Shown: positions 23,395 to 29,248, numbered from the stretch's first letter. The stretch is DNA of 30,331 nucleotides from a virus (IMGVR_UViG_3300010400_000043:1-30331); one strand, 5' to 3'. The notes: generated from the sequence alone by a model not told the origin. Numbers and translations: made by a program.

Positions 23395-23996
23395 AGATCA
23401 TTCTCTGGTTTTACTGCGCCTTGTTTGGCTGGATTATTTGGGAGGCGCTCGCGTTGCATCGCGCAGTCTCTGCGCCTCCGCGTCTCCGCGGTGAAACTTC
23501 CCTTCGCCGCCTTCGCCTCTTCGCGGGAAATGTTTTGGCCAGGATCGTCTTTGCCTGGCTGCACCTTCGCGAATGGTTTGGCTTCGCGAGATCGCGCGTG
23601 CGCGCGTTCTGGTTCCGGCACACGAAGATCATCGTGTGTTCCTGGTGCGGGCACACGCGGCACACTGCGCGGTTCAGTTTCCTGCCCTGGTCGCCGGTCA
23701 CGAATTGCATTTGCCCGACGTGCGCGGCGGACCTGAAGGGATGGGGTCTCCCGCGAAGGTCCGAAGTAAGCGAAGGAATTATTTTTAGCAGCGTCGGAAG
23801 CTCTCCGGATTCTTCAAGTCCGGTTCCCCATCGGCCCCAAGGTGCTGCCGGAGCGCGTTACCCCGCCGGCGCTGCTGAAATTTTCGCATGCGGAGACAGC
23901 CTCGATGTAAATCCTAAACCAGAAGGCCCTGCTTGCCGCGGGGCAGCCGTCGAGGACCCCGCGTGCGATGCTTTATCCCGCGAAGGGGCGAAGTGA
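23391..23996 (+). CDS. Membrane/zinc-ribbon protein extended by repeats
   Basis: 201 residues. It starts with a membrane segment (IILWFYCALFGWIIWEALAL), is interrupted by two different repeats (23463-23530), then has a likely zinc ribbon (CSWCGHTRHT ... CICPTC, about 83-113). The last ~80 residues are low-complexity and end exactly inside another repeat copy (ALSREGAK). The original protein was probably about 90-100 residues; repeats appear to have lengthened it. Function unknown. Confidence 0.5.
   Translation: MKIILWFYCALFGWIIWEALALHRAVSAPPRLRGETSLRRLRLFAGNVLARIVFAWLHLREWFGFARSRVRAFWFRHTKIIVCSWCGHTRHTARFSFLPWSPVTNCICPTCAADLKGWGLPRRSEVSEGIIFSSVGSSPDSSSPVPHRPQGAAGARYPAGAAEIFACGDSLDVNPKPEGPACRGAAVEDPACDALSREGAK
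23463..23496 (+). repeat. Second dispersed repeat family copy
   Basis: CTCTGCGCCTCCGCGTCTCC and flanks, a repeat type that I recall from several bacterial genomes, lying directly before a reverse SREGAK copy inside the gene at 23391. Confidence 0.55.
23499..23530 (-). repeat. SREGAK-type dispersed repeat copy
   Basis: Reverse copy, in frame inside the gene at 23391 and adjacent to a different repeat. Confidence 0.75.
23747..23777 (+). repeat. SREGAK-type dispersed repeat copy
   Basis: Forward, diverged copy directly after the zinc-ribbon part of the gene at 23391, probably marking its old end. Confidence 0.65.
23973..23993 (+). repeat. SREGAK-type dispersed repeat copy
   Basis: Forward partial copy that ends at the GTG of the next gene and supplies a GAAGGGG purine run as its ribosome site. 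Confidence 0.7.
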
Positions 23997-24190
23997 AAAA
24001 CGAATCCATATTACTGGCCGAAGCCGCCAGATTCAGGACGCTGGCCGCGGAGGCGGCTCTCAGTGCCTTGAATTACGTCCCAGGCGATGACAAGAAGCAT
24101 GCGGAAAATGTGCGGCTGGCGCGCGAACATGCGTTGCGAGCCGAGACATGTAAGGATGCCGCGCGATTGATCGGAAAGGGTGCAAAATGA
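23993..24190 (+). CDS. Small hypothetical early protein
   Basis: 65 residues from a GTG at 23993 that overlaps the preceding TGA (GTGA). Helical, Ala-rich (LLAEAARFRTLAAEAALSAL, then NVRLAREHALRAETCKDAAR). The stop overlaps the Gam-like start. Function unknown. Confidence 0.5.
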   Translation: MKNESILLAEAARFRTLAAEAALSALNYVPGDDKKHAENVRLAREHALRAETCKDAARLIGKGAK

Positions 24191-24720
24191 AATCATCATT
24201 AGCAGAGATCGAACGGTTCACCAAAGACTTCGCCGACGCTCGCGAGCGCCTGACGCAATTGGTGGGCGATATTGAATCGGAATTGGCAGCGGTCAAGCGC
24301 CGGCACATGGCGGCGTTGAAACGCTTCGTTGCGGGCACGGCTGAACGGCACGCGCGTCTCAAGGCAGCGATCGAGGAAACGCCCGAGTTGTTCGTCAAGC
24401 CGCGCACATTGATTCTGCACGGGGTGAAGATCGGCTTTCAGAAGGGCAAAGGCGGAATCGAGTTCGATAATGCCGACCGCGTGGTGGAGTTGATCCGCAA
24501 ACATTTCGACGATCCCGATGCGCTGATTCGCAGGGAAGAAAAGCCGGACAAGGAAGCATTGGCAAAATTGTCCGCCGCAGAGCTGAAGAAGATCGGCTGC
24601 GCGATCGTGGATGCCGGCGATCAGGTGGTAATCAAGCCGACTGATGGCGACGTGGAGAAGATCGTGAACGCGCTGCTCAAGGATTCCGTGGACGAGCCGG
24701 GCGTAAAGGAGGCGGCTTGA
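24187..24720 (+). CDS. gam: Gam-like host-nuclease inhibitor
   Basis: 177 residues. Mu Gam family: binds ends of double-stranded DNA and shields phage DNA from host exonucleases, a relative of bacterial Ku. Seen: long N-terminal helices (IERFTKDFADARERLTQLVG), then a beta part with PRTLILHGVKIGFQKGKGGI, followed by VVELIRKHFDDPDALIRREE, and C-terminal VIKPTDGDVEKIVNAL. Length matches Mu Gam (174). It lies downstream of the MuA and MuB genes as in Mu, with 4-base overlaps on both sides. The last gene pair of this style precedes the hairpin-spaced array. Confidence 0.88.
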   Translation: MKSSLAEIERFTKDFADARERLTQLVGDIESELAAVKRRHMAALKRFVAGTAERHARLKAAIEETPELFVKPRTLILHGVKIGFQKGKGGIEFDNADRVVELIRKHFDDPDALIRREEKPDKEALAKLSAAELKKIGCAIVDAGDQVVIKPTDGDVEKIVNALLKDSVDEPGVKEAA

Positions 24721-24935
24721 ACGCAAAACGCTATCACAAAATCGCGGGTGAACTGACCCGGCTGAAAGATGAAATCTTCCGTCTCACGCCTGCGCCACCC
24801 AACCGCCGCCGTCGCTGTCTCTTGTGCTGGCGAATGCACCTGGAGTCGGAGATGACCTATGTGCAAAAATACCGCCGCTTCCAATGCACGAAACCCAGCG
24901 AGTGGTGTCAAGGCACGCCGAACGCGACGAGGTAA
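24717..24935 (+). CDS. Small zinc-finger-like protein
   Basis: 72 residues from a TTG that overlaps the Gam stop (TTGA). N-terminal helix (ELTRLKDEIFRLT), then CLLCW, H, and later C and C (FQCTKPSEWC), a plausible zinc site. Last gene before the array of hairpin-spaced genes; its stop is 11 bases before a long inverted repeat. Confidence 0.5.
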   Translation: MNAKRYHKIAGELTRLKDEIFRLTPAPPNRRRRCLLCWRMHLESEMTYVQKYRRFQCTKPSEWCQGTPNATR

Positions 24936-24940
24936 GCGAA

Positions 24941-25053
24941 CCACGAACTTATGAGCACACAAAAACCTGACAGCCTGATGCCGGACGACGCTGGACACGC
25001 ACAGGCCAAACCAAGTAGCCAGCCTCTAGGGTGTGTGCTCATAAGTGAAGTGG
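24941..25053. repeat. Long inverted repeat at left edge of cassette array
   Basis: ACTTATGAGCACAC at 24947-24960 pairs perfectly with GTGTGCTCATAAGT at 25033-25046, and CCAC/GTGG extends it beyond a small mismatch. The loop is 72 bases. It contains the ATG of the next frame. It may be an attC-like site without clear R boxes, or the left border of the array. A second hairpin (AAGCGA ... TCGCTT with inner CCGCC/GGCGG) follows at 25055-25088. Confidence 0.6.
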
Positions 25054-25448
25054 CAAGCGAAGCGCAGCCGCCGCAGGCGGGATCGCTTCAGCGAGTTTGT
25101 TCCGCAGCGAGCGCGAGCGAAGCAAGGGACAACGAAGCTGATACCTCGTCGCGTTCCGCGCGAGAAAGCGGCCGGGCGGCATGGCATCCGATTGAGACTG
25201 CGCCCCAAGATGGGACAAGACTGTTATTGTGGAGCGATGGGCAAATGGAAATCGGTTACTGGTCCACATGTATATGGGTGGGACGGGGCGCATGGATAAT
25301 TTACGAGAACCGTAGCGACACAATCGAATTAAACCCAACGCACTGGGCGACACTTCCTATGCCGCCAGACGCTCCCCCCGCAGCGGGGGAGCGAGCGCTC
25401 GCGCGGAACGCTCCGGGTGAGCGACTGCCCGGAAAACCAACAACGTAA
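24951..25448 (+). CDS. DUF551-like phage protein
   Basis: 165 residues in the open frame, but recognisable sequence starts only near residue 78 (WHPIETAPQDGTRLLLW), continues with GQMEIGYW and ends at NPTHWATLPMPP (about 145). That is the DUF551 pattern of small phage and prophage proteins of unknown role. The first ~75 and last ~20 residues overlap hairpin DNA and look non-native, so the true start may lie further in. Typical cassette cargo. Confidence 0.55.
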   Translation: MSTQKPDSLMPDDAGHAQAKPSSQPLGCVLISEVASEAQPPQAGSLQRVCSAASASEARDNEADTSSRSARESGRAAWHPIETAPQDGTRLLLWSDGQMEIGYWSTCIWVGRGAWIIYENRSDTIELNPTHWATLPMPPDAPPAAGERALARNAPGERLPGKPTT

Positions 25449-25510
25449 CTCTATGCCAAAAACTCAATTGCAACGCGGGTCGGCAGTTCGCTCCAACCGG
25501 ATTGTTCTGC
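25444..25510 (+). other. Degenerate attC-like site (candidate)
   Basis: Over ~65 bases it aligns by eye with the better site at 26035-26094 (TAAC, CTCT, CCA, AACT, GC, GCTCCA, CGG, TTGTTC, GCC in the same order), and the DNA just before each is also alike (GCGGAACGCTCCG). Only a short stem (AATTGC/GCAGTT) is clear. Either a decayed attC or remains of a duplicated border. Confidence 0.35.
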
Positions 25511-25761
25511 CGCAAGCGTTCAAATTCAAAAAGCTTCCGTCATCGGTGGACGGCTATGGAAATCGGCGCGCACTGATCTGCAATGGGTGCAAGAAAGTCC
25601 TGACGCGATGCGACCCCGGAAACGGCGCGGGATTCCGATACGCTCATGTAATGGAGCAAAACGCACAGAAAGAACACCTGCTCAAATGCTCGAAAGCTCG
25701 CCGAATGGTTAAAGCTCTCGAAAAGCAAATGCGGCAGAACGCGGGAGATGAGGCGCGCTGA
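25453..25761 (+). CDS. Zinc-binding small protein, hypothetical
   Basis: 102 residues from MPKTQLQRG. Contains CNGCKKVLTRC, then H, then HLLKC: a probable zinc-binding cluster. The C-terminal part is a basic helix (KARRMVKALEKQMRQN). The start lies inside the degenerate attC-like site, so translation may begin elsewhere in frame. The stop touches the next hairpin. Confidence 0.5.
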   Translation: MPKTQLQRGSAVRSNRIVLPQAFKFKKLPSSVDGYGNRRALICNGCKKVLTRCDPGNGAGFRYAHVMEQNAQKEHLLKCSKARRMVKALEKQMRQNAGDEAR

Positions 25762-26036
25762 TGAAAACTGACTCCAATCCAAAGGTTCCCGAATCGACTG
25801 CGGCGGAACAAGCGTCGCCTCCAGCGACCTTGTTCCGCGAATCAACCTTCAGACGGCTTGTTATAGCGAGATACTTCCTGTTCATCATTTTCCTCTTCGG
25901 TGCCTCGCTGGGATATGGCCAAATCGTCGTAGGTCTAATGTGGGCCTGCTGGACATTGAACGTCTGGATCCTTGAAGACATGTATTCGCGGAACGCTCCG
26001 CATGAGCTACCCGGCGCGAAGAACCAAGACGCATGA
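25761..26036 (+). CDS. Small membrane protein, hypothetical
   Basis: 91 residues in the open frame, whose ATG overlaps the previous stop. Residues ~36-70 are strongly hydrophobic (YFLFIIFLFGASLGYGQIVV, then GLMWACWTLNVWIL), one or two membrane spans. The first 30 residues are encoded by hairpin DNA. The end (SRNAPHELPGAK) resembles the end of the DUF551-like gene, as both lie before related hairpins. Function unknown. Confidence 0.45.
   Translation: MKTDSNPKVPESTAAEQASPPATLFRESTFRRLVIARYFLFIIFLFGASLGYGQIVVGLMWACWTLNVWILEDMYSRNAPHELPGAKNQDA
25762..25867 (+). other. Large imperfect hairpin, attC-like candidate
   Basis: The core is GCGGAACAAG (25803-25812) / CTTGTTCCGC (25829-25838), continued inward by GTCGC/GCGAC with one extra C, and outward by AAGGTT/AACCTT across an internal loop. 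The right edge reads GTTATAG. It begins one base after a stop codon. R boxes are weak, and the hairpin lies in the 5' part of the next open frame. Confidence 0.4.
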
Positions 26037-26094
26037 ATAACACTCTGGCCATCGAACTGCAGAAGCCCGCCGGGTTAGCTCCATGCGGTTGTTC
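26035..26094 (+). other. attC-like recombination site (candidate)
   Basis: R-type boxes GAATAAC (26035-26041) and GTTGTTC (26088-26094) pair along all seven positions, one as a G-T wobble. Inner arms pair imperfectly (CATcGAaCT against AGCTCCATG, with mismatches). Length 60 bases. It starts inside the stop codon of the membrane-protein gene. The left box fits RYYYAAC only at its AAC end. Confidence 0.5.
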
Positions 26095-26119
26095 AGCCTC
26101 ATTGTCGAGGGTGTGGGAC

Positions 26120-26629
26120 ATGCCGAACTCTGACACTTTCGACGTGCCATCCATCGCGGGCTTCGTGAAAAAGTATCTGATGAAATCCAAAATCTCGGTG
26201 GACTGCTTCTCGCGGAACAAGCGATGGACGACCTACACCAATGACCTGAATCCGAACACGGCGGCGGAATATCACATGGACGCCGAGGACTTCCTGACGA
26301 TGCTCGCGGACAAAGACATCGTGGCTGACCTGGTAATCTGTGACCCGCCATACTCGCCGCGCCAGGTGAAGGAATGCTATGACTCCATCGGTCTGCCCAT
26401 GAAGCAAACGGATGCGCTGCTCGGCATGACGCGCAAACGACTCAAGAGGCAAATCAATCGCCTCGTGCCGGTCGGTGGTGTGGTGCTGCACTTCGGCTGG
26501 AACACGGTCGGCATGGGCAAAGGCTGGAACATCGAAGAAGTGCTGCTCGTGTGCCACGGCAGCGACCACAACGACACAATCTGCATGGCCGAAAGGAAAA
26601 CGCCCGAATTACAGGAGACGTTCCTATGA
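26120..26629 (+). CDS. DNA methyltransferase (DPPY motif)
   Basis: 169 residues from MPNSDTF; GAGGG 8 bases upstream decides this start. S-adenosylmethionine-dependent N6-adenine or N4-cytosine methylase: catalytic DPPY at 75-78 (LVICDPPYSPRQ), an N-terminal NDLNPNTAAEYHMDAEDFL segment that fits the cofactor-binding side, and VGGVVLHFGWNTVGMG after it. Short, as is common for orphan phage methylases that protect against host restriction. Flanked by attC-like sites on both sides, no restriction enzyme nearby. Confidence 0.75.
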   Translation: MPNSDTFDVPSIAGFVKKYLMKSKISVDCFSRNKRWTTYTNDLNPNTAAEYHMDAEDFLTMLADKDIVADLVICDPPYSPRQVKECYDSIGLPMKQTDALLGMTRKRLKRQINRLVPVGGVVLHFGWNTVGMGKGWNIEEVLLVCHGSDHNDTICMAERKTPELQETFL

Positions 26630-26630
26630 G

Positions 26631-26717
26631 GCTGAACGGCGAGATCAGGCGCGGCGAGCCTGACGCAACGAACAAACCTGTGGGCGAATCGCCGTCGCCT
26701 GCATCGAATGGTTAAGC
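26631..26717 (+). other. attC site (strong candidate)
   Basis: GCTGAAC (26631-26637) and GTTAAGC (26711-26717) pair at 6 of 7 positions and match RYYYAAC/GTTRRRY (one mismatch in the left box). Inner arms pair as GAT-CAGGCG with CGCCTGCATC and CGGCGA with TCGCCG, leaving two single unpaired bases (C and T) on the right arm. 87 bases long; it starts 1 base after the methyltransferase stop and ends 6 bases before the next ATG. Confidence 0.65.
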
Positions 26718-26723
26718 ACGAAT

Positions 26724-27029
26724 ATGAAACTAGACCGAAACATCACGAACCCGAGACGTGGCAAATACGCGCTCATCAAACTGCGTGTCGCAACACCACG
26801 AATCATCCGCGACGAAAGTGGAGACGTGCGCGTAAAGGCGGAATCCGTTGACTTTGGGGACACCGAGGATTCGGATTTCTTCGTTATCCGGCTCAAAGAC
26901 AAGTATGCCGGACCTGCTCTCACGGCCTACGCAGTCGAAGCTGAACAAGATGATCCTGAGTATGCGAAGGAAATTTTCGCGCTCGCGGACAAGGCAAAGA
27001 ACCACCCAAATCGAAAGATGCCAGACTAA
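26724..27029 (+). CDS. Small cassette-type protein, hypothetical
   Basis: 101 residues, MKLDRNITNPRRGKYALIKL onward. The end of the sequence (DFFVIRLKDKYAGPALTAYA, then DDPEYAKEIFALADKAKNHP) matches a pattern I recall from small proteins of phages and mobile regions; no activity is known. Acidic, probably one compact domain. An attC-like site lies on each side, making it the best-delimited cassette here. Confidence 0.6.
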   Translation: MKLDRNITNPRRGKYALIKLRVATPRIIRDESGDVRVKAESVDFGDTEDSDFFVIRLKDKYAGPALTAYAVEAEQDDPEYAKEIFALADKAKNHPNRKMPD

Positions 27030-27031
27030 GT

Positions 27032-27133
27032 GCTTAACGACAAGCTCACCCCATGACTGCCGCGCCTATACGCTCCGAACTCGCCAATGATGCCCAACGC
27101 GGCAGTCATTGCGGGTGTAGCGGCTTGTTGTGC
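27032..27133 (+). other. attC site (strong candidate)
   Basis: GCTTAAC (27032-27038) matches RYYYAAC exactly; the partner GTTGTGC (27127-27133) pairs at 6 of 7. Next AAGC pairs with GCTT, CACCC with GGGTG, then TGACTGCCGCG (27054-27064) pairs perfectly with CGCGGCAGTCA (27098-27108), with unpaired C and T on the right arm. 102 bases; begins 2 bases after the preceding stop. Confidence 0.7.
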
Positions 27134-27142
27134 CACGTCAGA

Positions 27143-27481
27143 ATGTTCAAACCTCAATTTGCTCCGCTCGTGGAAGCGGGGACGAAATGCCAGACCGTGC
27201 GCCCGACTCCCAAACGGATGCCGAAAGCTGGCGACAAAATCAGCCTGCGGATGTGGACGGGAAAACCGTATCGAAGCCAACAGCGCGTGCTGCGTGAATC
27301 GGTCATCACTGCCGTCGAGCCATTCGACCTCGACGCAATGCGGCTCTGGAAAGAAAGTGACCGCGATGCGTTCGCACGAGCCGACGGCTTCGGGGACTGG
27401 CCGGAGATGCTTCAATGGTTCATCAAAACTCACGGCTACCCGTTCGTAGGCGTGACGATCAAGTGGCACAACAAGGATTAG
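27143..27481 (+). CDS. ASCH-domain-like protein
   Basis: 112 residues from MFKPQFAPLV, 9 bases after an attC-like site; the longer frame to 27053 runs through that site. The N-terminal FAPLVEAGTKCQTVRP followed by PKAGDKISLRMWTGKPYRS is the ASCH/PUA-like pattern, a fold that binds RNA or modified bases and is common in phages. The C-terminal half has WPEMLQWFIKTHGYPFVGV. The last cassette gene before the integrase. Confidence 0.65.
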   Translation: MFKPQFAPLVEAGTKCQTVRPTPKRMPKAGDKISLRMWTGKPYRSQQRVLRESVITAVEPFDLDAMRLWKESDRDAFARADGFGDWPEMLQWFIKTHGYPFVGVTIKWHNKD

Positions 27482-27501
27482 GCGACACCTGTTCGCATAT
27501 C

Positions 27502-28455
27502 ATGAAACGAGAGCATGCCATTGAACGTTTGCGGCAGGTGATCCGCCGCAAGCACTTCTCGCTGTCCACTGAGGAATCGTACTGCGGCTGGCTTCGACGC
27601 TATATGCTTTTCGTCCGCAAGCTGCGCTCCGGCCTGGCCAGCGAGCAAAAGGTCGAGGTGTTTCTGACCACGCTCGCCCGTGATGATGTGTCCGCTTCAA
27701 CACAAAATCAGGCATTCAATGCTTTGATCTTTTTCTATCGCGAGGCGCTCGGCCGGCCGTTGCAACGCGTGGATTCGCTTCGCGCCAAACGCGCCGCCGT
27801 TGTTCGTAATGCTCCCTCAGTCCAGGAAACGCGCGCGCTCCTGGGCGGCGTCAGGGACGCCAGCGGTTATCCGGTACGGCTGGTGGTGAAGTTGATTTAC
27901 GGCTGCGGGCTGCGCGTTTCAGAGCCGCTGAATCTGCGTATTCGCGATGTGCGGCTGGATGACAGCCGGTTGGTCATCCGCCAGGGCAAAGGCCGCAAGG
28001 ACCGCGTGGTGGCGATCCCGTGTTCGCTGGCTGGCGAGATCAAAGCGCAGATGGAATCAGCGCGGGCTGTGTGGCGACGTGATGTGGCGGCGGGTGTGCC
28101 GATCAAATTGCCGAATCAGATCGCGCGAAAGTATCCGCATTCGCAATTCGCCTGGCCCTGGGCCTGGTTGTTTCCCCTGGCGGCGCCGTGCGCCGATCCG
28201 CGCACAGGCGGGATCGTTCGATGGCGCATGTTGGAATGTAATGTGCAGCGCGCCGTCAAGCGCGCCGGCCGCAAGCTCGGGCTCGCGATCCTGCCGCATG
28301 AGTTGCGGCACGCTTACGCCACGCATTGCTTGAACAGCGGGCAGAATCCGCGGGCGATCCAGGAGGCAATGGGACACAGGTCGCTGGAGACAACGATGGG
28401 TTATTTGCATGCGGAAGCGCTCAGTGTGCGCAGTCCATTGGAGGTTTTAGTATGA
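27502..28455 (+). CDS. intI: Integron integrase-like tyrosine recombinase (IntI type)
   Basis: 317 residues from MKREHAIERL (IntI1 has 337). Full catalytic set: R138 (GLRVSEPL), K163 or K166 (GKGRKDR), H266 and R269 (PHELRHAYATH), H292 (MGHRS), nucleophile Y301 (MGYLH). Decisive is the segment at about 195-240 (LPNQIARKYPHSQFAWPWAW, then DPRTGG), equivalent to the IntI-specific insert with ARKYP...W.W.F...DPR...; simple phage integrases lack it. The SVRSPLEVL end also matches IntI1. IntI enzymes join folded single-strand attC sites to attI. The start lies 20 bases after the ASCH-like stop. Confidence 0.88.
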   Translation: MKREHAIERLRQVIRRKHFSLSTEESYCGWLRRYMLFVRKLRSGLASEQKVEVFLTTLARDDVSASTQNQAFNALIFFYREALGRPLQRVDSLRAKRAAVVRNAPSVQETRALLGGVRDASGYPVRLVVKLIYGCGLRVSEPLNLRIRDVRLDDSRLVIRQGKGRKDRVVAIPCSLAGEIKAQMESARAVWRRDVAAGVPIKLPNQIARKYPHSQFAWPWAWLFPLAAPCADPRTGGIVRWRMLECNVQRAVKRAGRKLGLAILPHELRHAYATHCLNSGQNPRAIQEAMGHRSLETTMGYLHAEALSVRSPLEVLV

Positions 28456-28739
28456 AAATTGCCCGCGAAGCAGCGATGGCAGCGAAGCCCGATTACAAAA
28501 TCTTTTGGGGTAACACCAAGCCCGAGGTAATTGCCGCCCTGAAGCGAGAGGCTGAGGCTCAAACACGTTTCTTCAAACCGTTCAGCGGGGAAACGCCTGA
28601 AGAGTTTGCCATCCGCGTCTGGGCCTGCGGATTTCTTTACAGCCGCGAATTTTACGCCGAGGCAGTTGCTTTGAGGCAGGCTGGTTGGCCGCCTGATCCT
28701 TCGCCTCCTTCGCCCCGTCGCGGGAAACATTCCGGATGA
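28452..28739 (+). CDS. Small hypothetical protein flanked by repeats
   Basis: 95 residues, ATG overlapping the integrase stop by 4 bases. A diverged forward repeat begins just after the start (MKIAREAAMAAKP) and a reverse copy forms the end (PPSPRRGKHSG). The core between is ordinary coding sequence (IFWGNTKPEVIAALKREAEA, then TPEEFAIRVWACGFLYSREF). Function unknown. Confidence 0.5.
   Translation: MKIAREAAMAAKPDYKIFWGNTKPEVIAALKREAEAQTRFFKPFSGETPEEFAIRVWACGFLYSREFYAEAVALRQAGWPPDPSPPSPRRGKHSG
28458..28489 (+). repeat. SREGAK-type dispersed repeat copy
   Basis: Diverged forward copy just after the start codon of the gene at 28452. Confidence 0.6.
28698..28731 (-). repeat. SREGAK-type dispersed repeat copy
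   Basis: Near-consensus reverse copy forming the end of the gene at 28452, 4 bases before the next start. Confidence 0.75.
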
Positions 28740-29248
28740 CTGCGCTACCATTCAACCAGGCATTAAAACTCGCCGAGAAGATCAAGGCCGAACTGGCGCC
28801 GTTTTGTGAACGAATCGAGATCGCCGGGAGCATCCGGCGCCGGCGGCCTTTCGTGAATGATATTGACCTGGTCTGCCTGCCGCTGGCGGATCAGGTGAAC
28901 GCCTTGCGCGCGCGCGTACTGGCGAAAACGCAGCCGATCAGTGATGGTCCGCAAACCATTCTCACTCGGCTGGCGAATGGCGTGCAGCTCGACGTCTGGA
29001 TCGCGCAGCGGCCGTTCAAGGATATGTTTTTCAATACGCCGACGAATTTTGGCAGTTTGCTGGTCTGCCGTACCGGGAGCAAGGAGCACAACATCTATCT
29101 CTGCCAACAGGCGGAGAAGCTCGGGCGCCGATGGAATCCGCATTTTGGGGTGTTCGACAACGGTAAATGCCTGGGCAGCGCGACGGAGGAGGAGATTTTC
29201 AAGGCGCTCGATCTGGAGTTCGTGCGACCGGAGGATCGGGAACGATGA
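28736..29248 (+). CDS. Pol X-type nucleotidyltransferase
   Basis: 170 residues, ATGA-coupled to the gene before. Polymerase beta-like palm: GSIRRRRPFVNDIDLV (about 31-46) has the GS...DxD metal motif, and the third carboxylate is in VQLDVW. The thumb-like end has GSKEHNIYLCQQAEKLG and FGVFDNGKCLGSATEEEIF, the pattern of Pol X C-terminal subdomains. It lacks the helix-hairpin-helix and 8-kDa domains and the PHP nuclease of full enzymes, so it is a minimal nucleotidyltransferase. Likely gap filling or end repair of phage DNA. Confidence 0.8.
   Translation: MTALPFNQALKLAEKIKAELAPFCERIEIAGSIRRRRPFVNDIDLVCLPLADQVNALRARVLAKTQPISDGPQTILTRLANGVQLDVWIAQRPFKDMFFNTPTNFGSLLVCRTGSKEHNIYLCQQAEKLGRRWNPHFGVFDNGKCLGSATEEEIFKALDLEFVRPEDRER

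Larger units (their letters stand above)
24936..27501 (+). other. Integron-like gene cassette array in phage early operon
   Basis: Six small genes lie on one strand, most of them preceded by a 60-110-base imperfect hairpin that begins within a few bases of the preceding stop. Upstream genes in the same operon overlap by 4 bases instead. The best hairpins carry R boxes (RYYYAAC ... GTTRRRY) and unpaired bases as in attC sites, and an IntI-type recombinase gene follows at 27502. No attI was identified. Confidence 0.65.

Noticed and set aside
27502-28455. Reading the recombinase as an ordinary phage integrase or XerC/D
   Set aside because: The extra segment at about 195-240 and the SVRSPLEVL end match IntI and are absent from those groups.
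17613-28731. CRISPR array from the repeated GAAGGGGCGAAG units
   Set aside because: Copies are in both orientations, irregularly spaced by hundreds to thousands of bases and lie in coding sequence.
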